Under the pieces are notes generated by a model. The model was not told the origin of the DNA. It searched no databases and saw nothing but the letters and a program-made list of their open reading frames with translations. Source: Melocanna baccifera (Eukaryota > Streptophyta > Magnoliopsida > Poales > Poaceae). From it: a DNA stretch of 64,000 nucleotides. Where the stretch lies: positions 1,054,001-1,118,000 of the forward strand of contig CM070686.1 in assembly GCA_036346265.1 (NCBI GenBank), in the 5' to 3' direction. The position numbers were made by a program, and so were the translations under genes. Of this stretch, positions 33,665 to 45,217 are shown piece by piece (positions within the stretch are counted from its first letter, which is position 1; every line of letters begins with the position of its first letter).

Positions 33665-36600
33665 ATGGACCAGCCGCCTAATGGCTTCGCCGCCGGAGGT
33701 GCGTGTCCGATCAAAACACTCCCCCCTTTTTCTGAAAAGTTATTGTTTTGTGTGTAATTTTGCAATTTGATGTGTTTAGTGTTGCGTTAGGTGTAGAGAA
33801 ATTAACACTCCACCATGCATCAAATCTGTTGACTAATTTGTCATTTTTTGCCAAGTAGTGGAGGAGTTAGGGCAGTTCCAATGCTTGAAACTATGACTAG
33901 TTTTTAGTTTTCTAAGACACTATGATACAAACTACAGCTCTAATCCGTAGTTTCTTCGTGTGGGATTGATCGAATTGCGACCAATCATTTTCATCCCTTT
34001 TCTGCATATGCATTGCTGTTTCTTCTAAGACACTATGATAAAAAAATTAGGTTCGCTGCAACGCATCTTTTGCTGATTTCCTCGGCTTTGAACCTCGTGA
34101 AGAAATAGTTTCCTCATGAAGAAACCATTTCCTTATCTCTCCTTTTTAATTACTATACTATATCATCAAAATACTTATATGGCAAGACTAATTAATATAA
34201 GAAACTATAGTATTGAAATTGCCTTTAGTACTAAGTAAAAACTAAGTTGATTGCGTCACGCGAAACGTTGCTGTCGTGGTCCCAGAATTGTGATTTCAAT
34301 TCATTTAATATTGGTAGGGGGTCATCCCTCATGTCCGAGGTCATCATAGGACACAAATTGATGCAAAAGGACGGAGGGTCTTTCATACGATTGATCAGCC
34401 TAGTTAATTTTCGTGACCTCGACTGAATCACGGTAGGGTAGATGCCGAAAAGTGATGTCGATCAGCAAGAATCAGGAACAAAGAATATTACAAGCAAAGC
34501 AGGGGATTTTGATGGCGATTCGCAAGTGAAACTGTAAAAGGGTTGTAGAACAAGGTTCCAAAAACTGAGGCCACTAAACAGTGAGGGAAAACAAAAGAAC
34601 TTTGGCGTTCGGAAGAAGCAAAATTGGGGAGCAGCATCCAAGGTCAATTTGCTTCCCTGTTCTTGTCTGCATTTTTGCAGAATATGCTGCTGAATCGGTT
34701 CATCTAGACTGTTGCGCATCGAATAATTCGAGGGATCATTCATTGATCTAATTCCAACATTACACTTTCTTGTCACGAATCAACTGGAAATAATAAATCA
34801 CTCTTGACATATATTCCTGAAGTTCTGTCTTTAGAAAACAGTTCTAATCAGCTGGCCACTCATATGGTAAAAAACTCAACTTTTTCCACTTGGAAATGTA
34901 ACAAACAATTGGCCAGTGAAAATTAACGCACATAGTGACACTGAACGGAGTTTTTAATATGTGCCTATTCAGGTAGATGGTTGAGAAATATGCAATACTA
35001 GTTGAATTTAACACTTTATTGGTTTTAAGGTGTCAGGATTTTAATACAGATAAAATACCTTCTATGTTTGCATCCAGGCCTTTTTGTTCAGCAGGTTGAT
35101 GGGCAAAACGCTTTTCCTCCTTCTGTCATTGTGATTGGTGGAGGGATTTCAGGCATTGCAGCTGCTCGTACGTTGTCTAATGCTTCATTTAAGGTATATG
35201 TTGTAACTGGAGGATGCAAAGATGAAATCTTTTACTCTTTCCATATTATATTTGGCTTACTGGCCAAAAGCAGCAAGTAAAACTAGTGTTTTGATGCTTC
35301 TGGACCCCCTCGTACTTAGATAAATTTACACACCTACAGGTCACATTATTAGAATCGAGGGACCGACTTGGTGGCCGTGTGCACACTGACTATTCTTTTG
35401 GCTGCCCAATTGACATGGGAGCATCTTGGTTAGTTGCATACCAGAACTGGTGTTTAGTTCTTTTTCTCCACCTTGCACTGATTTTGATGCAGAGTGCTCT
35501 TATGGTTTTTATCATGTGATTCAGGTTGCATGGTGTATGCAATGAAAATTCTTTGGCTCCATTGATTAGGCTGCTTGGGCTTAGATTATATCGCACCAGT
35601 GGTGATAACTCTGTTCTGTATGACCATGATTTGGAGAGGTAATTCGTAATCCATAATGGACTGTGTATGCTCCTCCCTTAACTTGATTGGCTTTCTTTCT
35701 CTTACAGTTGTTATTTTTGTTTATTTAGCTACGCTCTCTTTGATAAGGATGGTCGTCAAGTTCCCCAGGAGATAGTAACCAAAGTTGGGGAAACATTTGA
35801 GAAAATTCTTAAGGAGGTACTGCAACCATTTGCATTTACATGTTCTGTTCAATGCTTTTATGAAACAGTTACGAGCTTACTTCTTGTTAATATTGCAGAC
35901 AGTGAAAGTAAGAGATGAAAATGCAAATGACATGCCTCTTATTCAAGCCATCTCAATTGTGCTTGACAGGAATCCACATCTAAAGTAAGTGAAATATAGC
36001 ATTTACCTAGTTCTGGAAGGATGATGTCTTAATGCAGGTGTGGAATGTTTAATGATGTGTATTTACCTTTACAGGCTGGAGGGTTTGCAATATGAAGTAT
36101 TGCAGTGGTGCATTTGTAGATTAGAGGCATGGTTTGCCACAGACGTGGATAATATATCTTTGAAAAATTGGGATCAGGTATGCAATAGGGGACTATTTCA
36201 AATATTCATATGTACATATAGAGAAGTTGTACTATTCAGCAAGCAGTCCGTTCAAGGATAAATTGTTTGGCGAGCCCTACTTGCCAGGTCGGCAGAGAAA
36301 TGCATGCTGACTTGAGTTACATGTGCACATTTGCGCTACAACAGTGTACTGAGCTTTGCAAATTTACAGGAACATGTTCTTACTGGTGGACATGGGCTTA
36401 TGGTGCATGGCTACGATCCTGTTATCAAAGCTCTCGCTCGAGATCTTGATATCCGCCTGAACCACAGGTATGCAGCAACATAATATACTCATGGTCTAGT
36501 TATTCACATGAATACATCGGTTGGCCATTTCTGAGGTATAATCCCAAATAGTTAGTTAATTGTCTCTTCTTTTTTGATGATCAGGGTTACCAAAATCATC

Positions 36601-37449
36601 CAGCGGTATAATAAAGTTATTGTATGTGTGGAAGATGGAACAAGCTTTCTTGCAGATGCTGCTATAATTACTGTCCCTCTAGGCGTACTTAAGGCAAATA
36701 TCATCAAGTTTGAACCTGAGCTCCCAGAATGGAAACTTTCAGCAATCTTTGATCTTGGTGTCGGCATTGAGAACAAGATAGCCCTCCGGTTCAACAATGT
36801 ATTCTGGCCCAATGTAGAAGTACTAGGTAGGGTTGCCCCGACATCAAATGCCTGCGGTTACTTTCTTAACGTTCACAAAGCCACAGGACATCCAGTCCTC
36901 GTCTGCATGGTAGCAGGAAGATTCGCCCATGAAATAGAGAAGCTTTCAGATGAAGAATCCGTAAATTTTGTCATGGCTCAGCTCAAGAAAATGCTACCAG
37001 CGGCCACTGAACCGGTAAAGCCTTGATCTTTATTGTGATATTATCTGCATTGAAGTACCGACAATTCTTCAAATTTCAGATTCTGTACAGTAGCTCGTAG
37101 GTTCTAACACTTGTGCTACACATCTTAGGTTCAGTATTTGGTTTCACGGTGGGGCACTGACCCAAATTCGCTTGGTTCCTACTCCTGCGACTTGGTCGGT
37201 AAACCAGCTGATTTGTATGAAAGATTCTGTGCTCCGGTGGGCAACCAGTTTTTCGCTGGGGAGGCCGCCTGCATCGATCACTCTGGGTCTGTGCATGGAG
37301 CTTATTCTTCGGGCATTGTTGCTGCTGAGGACTGCCGAAGGCGTCTGTCAGTGCAGCTAGGTACCTCCGATCTGTTCCAGGTCGGGAAGATTATCACGAG
37401 GGAGGAGATGACTGAAGTCATGGTTCCCCTCCAGATATCCAGGCTCTAA
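33665..37449 (+). CDS. PAO4/PAO5-like: peroxisomal-type polyamine oxidase, tandem copy 1
   Basis: Ten exons: 33665-33698, 35078-35193, 35340-35428, 35525-35638, 35729-35816, 35899-35984, 36075-36177, 36370-36467, 36585-37014, 37129-37449. They join to 492 aa. The FAD-binding Rossmann motif GGGISG is at residues 32-37, then RLGGRVHT (59-66) and GASWLHG. The conserved flavin-site Lys is probably K307 (GIENKIAL). The C-terminal FAD segment is FFAGEA...SGSVHGAYSSG. The protein ends SRL, a peroxisomal PTS1 signal. Plant PAO2-5-type enzymes oxidise spermine or spermidine by back-conversion and release hydrogen peroxide. The rice pair OsPAO4/OsPAO5 has the same tandem layout. The start has a good context (GAGGATGG), and exon 1 sits behind the uORF. 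Intron 1 (1.4 kb) holds a Tourist MITE. Which rice gene is the exact orthologue is not settled here. Confidence 0.95.
33870..34224. mobile_element. Tourist-like MITE in intron 1 of polyamine oxidase gene 1
   Basis: It begins GGGCAGTTCCAATGC and ends GTATTGAAATTGCCT, imperfect inverted complements. It is flanked by TTA (33867-33869 and 34225-34227). It is 355 bp long and non-coding. The paralogous intron of gene 2 (280 bp) lacks it. Confidence 0.7.
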
Positions 37450-38177
37450 AGAAGAAGAAGCCTATCTATTTAGCAGCGTCTGCGTGTTATCCTACTTAAA
37501 CAATAGCTGCTTCGTGGTGTTGCCTTAAAAACCATGTTTATTTCGCAGTTCGATGTTGTTGTAACTTCAAATAATACGGACCTTTGTTGTGTGAATCCTT
37601 GGATACCGGCCTTTTTCGTCCAACGTTAGAACTCTAAACGTTGTTGTTTTGTTTGTTTCCTTCTAATACAAAGAAGTGCAAAGCTTTTGCGCGTTCCTTG
37701 AAGAAAAATGTGCTATTGTTATATGGGAGATTCGTGTGGAGGGTTGTCCTACTTTTTTGTAGTTTGTGGCATGGGTAAGGTTGATAAGGATGGACATCAT
37801 CAAATATATCGACCAGCCTATTAGTAATCTCTATAAAGCAGTTTAACTGAATTTATCATGGATGCTATTTGAACCGTTTCAGGACACTCCCAATTCCCAA
37901 ACTACCCCAGTATCTTTTACTGAACGATGGCCTGGACTCTTCCATCTGCTGTCGACAAAGGAATCTGGGAGCTGAAGGTTCTTCCTAGGGAGCATGCCTC
38001 TTTTGTTCAGACTATTTTTAGAGCAAGATCCCTAGGAATACTTTGTGCTTCAAATACACATGAAGACGAGTAACTCGATTACCTGACAAGCACATGTCTC
38101 TCCTTGCAAGAGAGTACCGGAATTCAAAGATAGGTGCTCAAGTCCCTCCGCTGAAGGAGTATCCCTGTCAATGCTCT
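37450..38177. other. 3' UTR of gene 1, then gypsy-like leader sequence
   Basis: The 3' UTR runs to about 37680 (AAATAATACGG and other A/T-rich signals near 37570). From about 37760 to 38177 the sequence looks like the internal leader of the minus-strand gypsy LTR that follows. It has no clear protein. Confidence 0.4.
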
Positions 38178-38916
38178 AGTATCGATCTTACATAATATTT
38201 ATTGGATTCGGGGGAAAATTCTCAAGACGATGAAAGTAAACACACAAGTGAAAGACACGTGGATTTTATGCAGATTTGGGCTTTCTCCAGAGGGAATAAT
38301 AACCCTACGCCATGTGTTCTTACTGCTATGGAAATAGCTTATAGTGCAAAAGATTACAAACTATTGAGTCCTGTCATTCACACTCCATTTGCCCCTCCTC
38401 TACAAAACATATCCCTTATAGCTGGCGAACATGTGGCAATTGCTCCTTGCCTGGGAGACGATTTCTCGCTTCAGGAGTTAACCGCTAGATGGCGGTTGAT
38501 GTCAGCGAGACGTGGGAACAATTCGCCGTAGAACGGTTGTTATCAGAGATATGTAGGCGAGAACGTGGGCGATTACGATGCATTGGTGCATGCCTAACTA
38601 CCTTGTCAGATCATTCTACTACGGGTGTAGGACAGTTGCTATGAGACTTAACCAAATAGTCGTAGGAAAATCTTACAACTAGATGGTTGTATGAGTTTAC
38701 GACTAAGAAGTCGTATAAGGTTACAACTAGATAATCGTAACAGTTCTTACGACTAGGTAGTCGGGAGATGGCTTACGACTAGGTAATCGTAGATGAGTCA
38801 TAGTAAGCCTTACGACCTCTTTACGAGTTTTCTCCCTTATTACTAAGGGGTATATTCAAGAAATATAATAACATAGTAAACTAGAGGAATATTTTATCCT
38901 CGTCAATCCCCTATCA
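38178..38916 (-). mobile_element. gypsy-like LTR (copy 2), inverted relative to 12976-13695
   Basis: Reverse-complemented, it aligns with copy 1 at both ends: TTATGTTATTATAT near its start and CCCCCGAATCCAATAAATATTATGTAAG near its end, with small gaps. The TCGTAAG/CTACGAC word cluster lies at 38636-38825. It stands between the two polyamine oxidase genes. The ORF at 38202-38531 (109 aa) lies inside the LTR and is not taken as a gene. Confidence 0.6.
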
Positions 38917-39521
38917 TGTAACAACACTGCAGAGTAGACAAAGGATTTTTTGCAACAAGGGAAAAATGCATGATCGCACAAATCTAATCTAAATTATTGT
39001 AGTTGCAGGCGTTGTTGTACATCAATCTTGCTAGTGGATCCTTTTCCTTTTGGGCTTTCAGTTGCGAGACCCAAATCTGCATATTTGGGAATAATCCCAC
39101 GATCGAGTGAACCAAATCAAAGGAATTCATTCTACTGTAACATCTGCTGCCACCACTCGCAAAATTCTATTCCATTATGTAGCATCGGATATATGTCTAT
39201 ACTAATAATGACCACAGAAAACTCTCAAAAAATCATGATAACCACAGAAGAGCTAAACGCTAACAGCAAATTTCCAGCCAAACAAATTGTATTTTCGCAA
39301 AAAAATAAAAAAAGAAGAAGGCGTATACCGCCTTACAAGAAGGCGGCTGAGCGTTTGCTCGGACGGTGGTGGTGCGTATTTTCTGAGGGGCACCGTTTAC
39401 ATGAATAGTAATTTTTTAGTATTATTTATATAAATAGTATCGTCTAAGTGTACACATATGTGTATGTATTTAATGATTAAAACATGTAATCGTACTTCGT
39501 AAGACTCTTCGATCTTGAAAA

Positions 39522-39596
<75 letters not shown>

Positions 39597-39721
39597 GTGA
39601 TTAAAGCATGTAATCTAAGACTTTATCTCCGTCTCATCTTAAGAATGCGGCCCACTCGCAAACCGAAAGACCCACGAGGCCGCGCCTTCCGTGTCGTTGC
39701 CGACTTCCTCACCGTTCCGTC
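38917..39721. other. intergenic, upstream of polyamine oxidase gene 2
   Basis: It contains a short A-rich ORF (39028-39408) of no known family and the TA microsatellite at 39535-39593. No gene was recognised. Confidence 0.45.
39535..39593. repeat. (TA)n microsatellite
   Basis: About 29 uninterrupted TA units. It lies about 130 bp upstream of the probable TATA box of polyamine oxidase gene 2. Confidence 0.95.
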
Positions 39722-39729
39722 TATTTAAA
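39722..39729 (+). promoter_or_regulatory. probable TATA box of polyamine oxidase gene 2
   Basis: TATTTAAA lies in a GC-rich promoter, placing transcription near 39755 and giving a leader of about 440 nt. This is similar in length to gene 1. Confidence 0.5.
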
Positions 39730-39939
39730 GCCGCCCAACCCCGCCCACCCTTTCACTTCAAAGCAAACCAAGCCGAGCAAGGAAGGAAAGCCGCGGATTC
39801 CATCCAGATCGAAACCACCTCCCGGAGCCGGAGCCGGAGCCGGAGAAAGAGAGTTTCTTCTCTCGCGATCGATCGACTCCTCCTCGGAGGGAGAGGTGTG
39901 GGGGAACCTCGCGTTGCCGGTTTGGAGCCAGATAGGGGT

Positions 39940-40095
39940 ATGAGCTGCTTTGCGCACCGCCTCTGCTCCGACGCCAGCCGCCTCCAGGACGGCCTCCTCG
40001 TCTTCGTCTTCTTCATCTCGATTCCCATACGTAGCACCAGTATTAGTAGTAGTAGTAATTGCAATTGTAATTTAAGTAGTAGCAATCTCTTGTAA
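39940..40095 (+). CDS. conserved-peptide upstream ORF of polyamine oxidase gene 2
   Basis: A 51-codon ORF ends 99 nt before the oxidase start. Residues 17-31 read DGLLVFVFFISIPIR and match the uORF of gene 1 in 11 of 15 positions. The N and C termini differ (Ser/Asn-rich tail STSISSSSNCN, from AGT/AAT repeats). The frame is open upstream to an ATG at 39691, but that lies before the probable TATA box, so 39940 is the likely start. It is the only ATG in the leader before 40195. Regulatory role as for gene 1: inferred from the known polyamine-oxidase uORF, not shown. Confidence 0.8.
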   Translation: MSCFAHRLCSDASRLQDGLLVFVFFISIPIRSTSISSSSNCNCNLSSSNLL

Positions 40096-40194
40096 ACGGC
40101 GTTCGTGTCTGCGGCTGCTTGTGCGGAGACGGGGGAATCTTCTGCTGCTTCTTATTCCTCCTTTTCTTCTTCCTCTTCTTCGTCGGCGGCGGCT

Positions 40195-43007
40195 ATGGAT
40201 CCGAATGGCCTCAAAACTGGAGGTATGATATTTGTGTTAATCTTCTGAAATTTATTCAGTACTTTCTACTGTTAGATCGTATTTTTTATGTTGAGAGGAG
40301 ATTGAAAACAAAATGTCTTAATTTAAGAATCATTCAGATGATCCATCGTATTTGAGACTAATAACTGGGTGCAAATTTGAAATTTCTAGGGTATCCACTA
40401 TTCAGAGTATGGAACTGGAAGCTCATAGAGGTTCTGTTCCACTCTGATTCCCTTATTTGAGAGCTGGTTAGAAATAATTCCTGTGCATTCATGCATTTCA
40501 GGCCTTTTGCTTCCAACCATTGAGAGGCGATGTGCTTCGCCTCCATCTGTCATCGTAATCGGTGGGGGCATCTCGGGGGTTGCAGCAGCTCGTGCTCTCT
40601 CCAATGCTTCGTTTGAGGTACTGATAAATTCTGATCTACAGTGACTGATGCACCTTCTGCTGCCTCCACAAATTTGATGATCTCTGGTGTGCTGGTGTTA
40701 ACTGATGCCAATGCTGCACGAGCAGGTGACTGTTTTGGAGTCGAGAGATCGTATTGGTGGGCGTGTTCATACCGACTACTCCTTCGGATGCCCAATTGAT
40801 ATGGGAGCCTCATGGTTAGTTTCACTAAAATTGCTTGATGGGAGCAACCCAGTATAGATTTTGTCCATATAATCTGTTACTTACTTTGAGTTGGTGTTTA
40901 TAAAAAAAATCAGGCTACACGGCGTGTGTAATGAGAATTCCTTGGCGCCACTGATCAGCTATCTTGGGCTGAGGTTATATCGCACTAGTGGCGACAACTC
41001 TGTTCTGTACGATCATGATTTAGAAAGGTGACCTATTAGCTCCTAAACTTGCATTTTTCTTTGCCAGTCCACCTATTTCATTATCTTTCTTATTCTTACA
41101 TCTCGTTGTCTTAAAACTGTTTAATTGATTCCTATACAGTTACGCTCTCTTTGATAAGGAGGGCCATCAGGTCCCGAAGGAGACAGTTGCTAAGGTTGGA
41201 GAAACATTTGAGAGGATTCTTGAGGAGGTGCATAGTGAAGTCATTTTTACTTTGTACTTTAGTGCTTCTTTAAGAGCATTCCTGGCTTACTCTGTAGTTT
41301 TTATTGCATCGCAGACGGTGAAAGTACGCGATGAGAAGGAAACTGACATGCCCCTTCTACAAGCAATTTCCATTGTGCTTCAGAGGCACCCCCATCTGAA
41401 GTATGTGCTATCTTGTACCATTCTGTCATGTGTTAATTTATTCAGAGATAATCCTGAATTCGTTGGTTGCAGCGTAAGAGCTTGACTGATATAGTTACCA
41501 TTTTTGTAGGCTACAAGGGCTAGACCATCAAGTCTTGCAATGGTGTGTTTGCCGGCTGGAGGCATGGTTTGCTGCAGATGCGGATGAAATATCTCTGAAA
41601 AACTGGGATCAGGTTAGCACAAATCACTCGGTGCAATCAAGCAAATAGTAGACTATAGCATTCTATGGTGACTTAGAGTTTTGTTTTCCTGGAAATAACT
41701 TGCCAGTTATCTGCAGTCCTACTTATATTTGAATAATAGCTTGCCAGTTGTCTGCAGTCCTACTTATCTCTGAAATCTTTTTCGGTCTGCAGGAGCGTGT
41801 TCTCACTGGTGGTCATGGTCTGATGGTGAATGGATACTATCCTGTAATTCAGGCTCTTGCTCAAGGTCTTGACATTCGGCTTAATCAAAGGTCTTTATTT
41901 TTTTCCTTCTCAACATATGACACAAGGAATAATTTCAATATGTATATCTTTTTTTTATGTATAAGAATTTCTGGTACCTGCAAATACTGTCGCATACGTT
42001 CTCTTGTTGTGCCAAATGTTTAAACTACTTAAATTGCAAATGCTATTTGAGTGATACCATAATCATTTTTGAAGCTTTGCTGTGTTTTTCCTAAGGAACG
42101 TCACCATTTTCATTTAATTGCACCTGCTAATTGCTATTGCTATTGCTAAATCTTCAGGGTAACCAAAGTTGCCCGCCAGTTCAAAGGAGTGACGGTCACC
42201 GTTGAGGACGGAACAAATTACTCTGCCGACGCTTGCATAATTACGGTGCCGCTCGGTGTGCTCAAGGCAAACATAATCAAGTTTGAGCCTGAACTGCCCC
42301 CTTGGAAGAGCTCTGCGATTGCCGACCTCGGCGTTGGTACCGAGAACAAGGTTGCCATGCACTTCGACAAGGTGTTCTGGCCGAACGTGGAGGTGCTGGG
42401 GATGGTTGGCCCAACGCCTAAAGCATGCGGCTACTTCTTGAACCTCCACAAGGCTACCGGCAATCCGGTCCTAGTGTACATGGCTGCCGGAAGATTTGCT
42501 CAAGCAGTGGAGAAACTTTCAGACAAGGAGGCCGTCGATTTAGTCATGTCTCACCTGAAGAAAATGCTACCAGATGCTACTGAACCTGTAAGTTGGCATT
42601 ACTAGCCATGCCTCCATTTCACAAAATACCATGCATCTCTCTGATGCCTGTTTCTGTGACTGACACACTGGCATTTGCTGATCTGTTTGTTTCAGACGCA
42701 GTGTTTGGTATCACGGTGGGGTTCTGACTCGAACACACTCGGGTCCTATTCATGCGACCTGGTCGGAAAGCCGTCCGATTTATGTGCCAGGTTCTCTGCC
42801 CCAGTGGAGAACCTGTATTTCGCCGGTGAGGCGGCCAGCGCCGACCATTCGGGGTCCGTCCACGGCGCCTACTCGTCGGGCCTCGCCGCCGCCGAGGACT
42901 GCCGGAAGCGCCTTCTGAAGCTGAAGGGCATCACGGACCTCGTTCAGGTCGCGGCCTGCGAGGAGATGGCCGAAGCCATCGCTCCTCTTCAGATTTGCAG
43001 GTCGTAG
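40195..43007 (+). CDS. PAO4/PAO5-like: peroxisomal-type polyamine oxidase, tandem copy 2
   Basis: Ten exons: 40195-40222, 40502-40617, 40726-40814, 40914-41027, 41140-41227, 41315-41400, 41510-41612, 41793-41890, 42158-42587, 42696-43007. They join to 487 aa. Exons 2-9 have exactly the same lengths as in copy 1; only exons 1 and 10 differ. It has GGGISG, RIGGRVHT, GASWLHG, the probable active Lys K305 (TENKVAMH) and YFAGEAASADHSGSVHGAYSSG. The C terminus is CRS, not SRL, so any peroxisomal signal is non-canonical. Expected reaction: FAD-dependent back-conversion of spermine to spermidine and on to putrescine, with hydrogen peroxide. The last exons are more GC-rich than those of copy 1. The start is the first ATG after the uORF. 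Confidence 0.95.
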
Positions 43008-45055
43008 ATTCACTCCATTCGGCCACGCCAGCCTTGGACCGATTTCCTCGTTCCGGAATCATCGATTGCAAGATCCTAAATTATGTTATGTTGCATCTTT
43101 AATTTTTCTCGTGCTGCTTGGAATAAGTCGGGACCGCTGTCCGAGTTCTTGTACTCTACTAGTATTATGTTACTTTTATCTTGTTAATGGGACATATTTG
43201 CCGAGTTGAATGCTATTTGGTTGGGTCGCTTGTTAGTTCGTTTCTTCGTCGCGTTATTGTGATTGCAACCTGCAAGGATGCAGGAGGAAGAGAAGTGCAC
43301 GGCAGTCTCGTGCTCTTTCGCTGAAAGGTATGGCTTTTGGTTTCTAATTTTTAGGAAAAGTTGAAATGACTGTGTCAGTTTTTTTAATTTTGACCGTAAA
43401 GATATAAACAGTGCTTTTTTCTCGACGTTTAGAATAAGATGGTTTATATTTTTTTATTATAGCTAATTTTTTTATTATAATTAAGTTAATTTATTTGATA
43501 TAATTAAATTTAAAAATTTGTAAAATAAAAAATAATTTTAAAGCTAGCTTATAAGCCGACGTGAGCGTTACAAAGAAATACAATATAAAAAGAAAAAACA
43601 AAATATAGAATAGTAAAATAAACCAACGCTAGCTTCTAAAGCTGACTTATAAATCAATGTGAGCGTTGCTTAATAATTAAATAACATAGAAAATACTAAT
43701 AATCGGTACAGTACCCTTCCAATCAAAACCAACGTTAAAGTCAAAAAGATTTTGAGGAAAAGGCCAAAATGAACCTACCATATGCTTGCTTGCTCTGACC
43801 GAGATTGAGCGATGATGTGCTCGCTTTGTGAAAAAAGTAGCGGCTGGTGGATAAAAATAAAAAATCTAGCCTTTACAAAGGCCAAAATGAACCTACCATA
43901 TGCTTGCTTGCTCTGACCGAGATTGAGCGATGACGTGCTCGCTTTGTTCTTCTAGTAAATCTTTAGCCTGGCTTGAGATTGAGCGATGACGAGATTGACC
44001 GGTTTGGATAGCAACTGTACAACGGTCAATGTCGCGGTTTTCTCATAATTAAACACTCCTATTTAGCCTGGCTAAGGCCCCATTCCTACCGAATGATTCG
44101 TCCATTTCTTAATTTTGATTTTTTGTTTTTATTTTTTCTCTCTCTTTTTATATTGTTTATGAAATTATAATAGTGTTTTTTTTGTTTTTTAATAGAATGA
44201 TTCAAAAAATCTAATAAATATTACAATATAATTTCAGATAAAACTCAGCAGCGAAAACTGTGGATCGAAACCGGTTGGAATGCAGCCTAAACCTATGTTG
44301 ATATTTTTCTAGTAAGCAGGAGGCTAAATCCAGTAAAAAAAATAATCAGGATCTTACACCAAGAACGCTGAACGCATAAATATAGTATAATATATCTTAA
44401 GTTACGCGTGAATCTCACAGTTACAATTAAAAATTGGAGCTTTTTTTGTGTTGCAAGGGTGGTCTTAACTTAAAAGGAAAATGTTTTTAAAATGTCGCGT
44501 CAAATGCTTCGTAAGTTGTGTACATAGTCAAATGGGAGCGGTTTTCTCATAATTAAATATTCACGGGCACGGCCGCCCAGTTGGCAACTCAACGTGTAGA
44601 ATGTAGCGAGATTCCTCGAGGATCCTCCTCAAAAAGAGGGCTTTTGATGTGTCCGAGGCTTTGGTTTATAATTAAAGCTGGTTGAAAATTTTAAATTTTA
44701 TTTATTCATAAAAAAGAATATAAAGAGTTAGTTGTATGTAGTTTTAATTGATATAAATAAAATCAATATAATGTATAATATAATAAATTATTAGACATCA
44801 TTTTAAAAGACACTACGTTTAAAAACTAATTATATAAAAAAATTTGAGTCAAAAAAAGGATAGATTGTGATTTTTAATTTATAACTAAAATTGTATTATA
44901 GCAGTTATTAATTTTTTCTGAGAAAAAAGTTATATCGTTAGATAATATAAATAAATAAGAGAAAAACTAAAATTTAAAATTAATATGTTTTAAGTGGTTT
45001 TTATTTAAATAAATCAAAAGCTGAAATCTTAGAAGCGGGGCCTTAATTTGCGCAC
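43008..45055. other. 3' UTR, duplications and AT-rich repeats
   Basis: The 3' UTR runs to about 43220. Stretches 43762-43828 and 43887-43948 are direct copies (AAAATGAACCTACCATATGC, then GAGATTGAGCGATGA), with a third partial copy near 43975. The AT-rich stretches 43430-43560, 44100-44240 and 44640-45040 look like non-coding dispersed repeats or MITEs. No gene was recognised. Confidence 0.5.
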
Positions 45056-45217
45056 GTGACGCTACCGCAAATACCAGGGCCCACCACCTACGAGCCTACT
45101 CGGACTCACTCGACGAGCTCCTTCATTCCTCCCCCGTCTCGAACTCAAAACACCAAGTCACGAACAGAAAAAAGAATCCAAAAATATCTCCGTTCCTTCG
45201 TTTCCCAAGCCGGCGAG

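Noticed and set aside
38202..38531. 109-codon ORF considered as a small gene between the PAO genes
   Set aside because: It lies within the LTR aligned to 12976-13695, and the frame is not kept in that copy.
39691..40095. A 134-codon reading of the uORF of PAO gene 2 starting at 39691
   Set aside because: That ATG lies before the probable TATA box. Only the last 51 codons contain the region shared with the paralogue.
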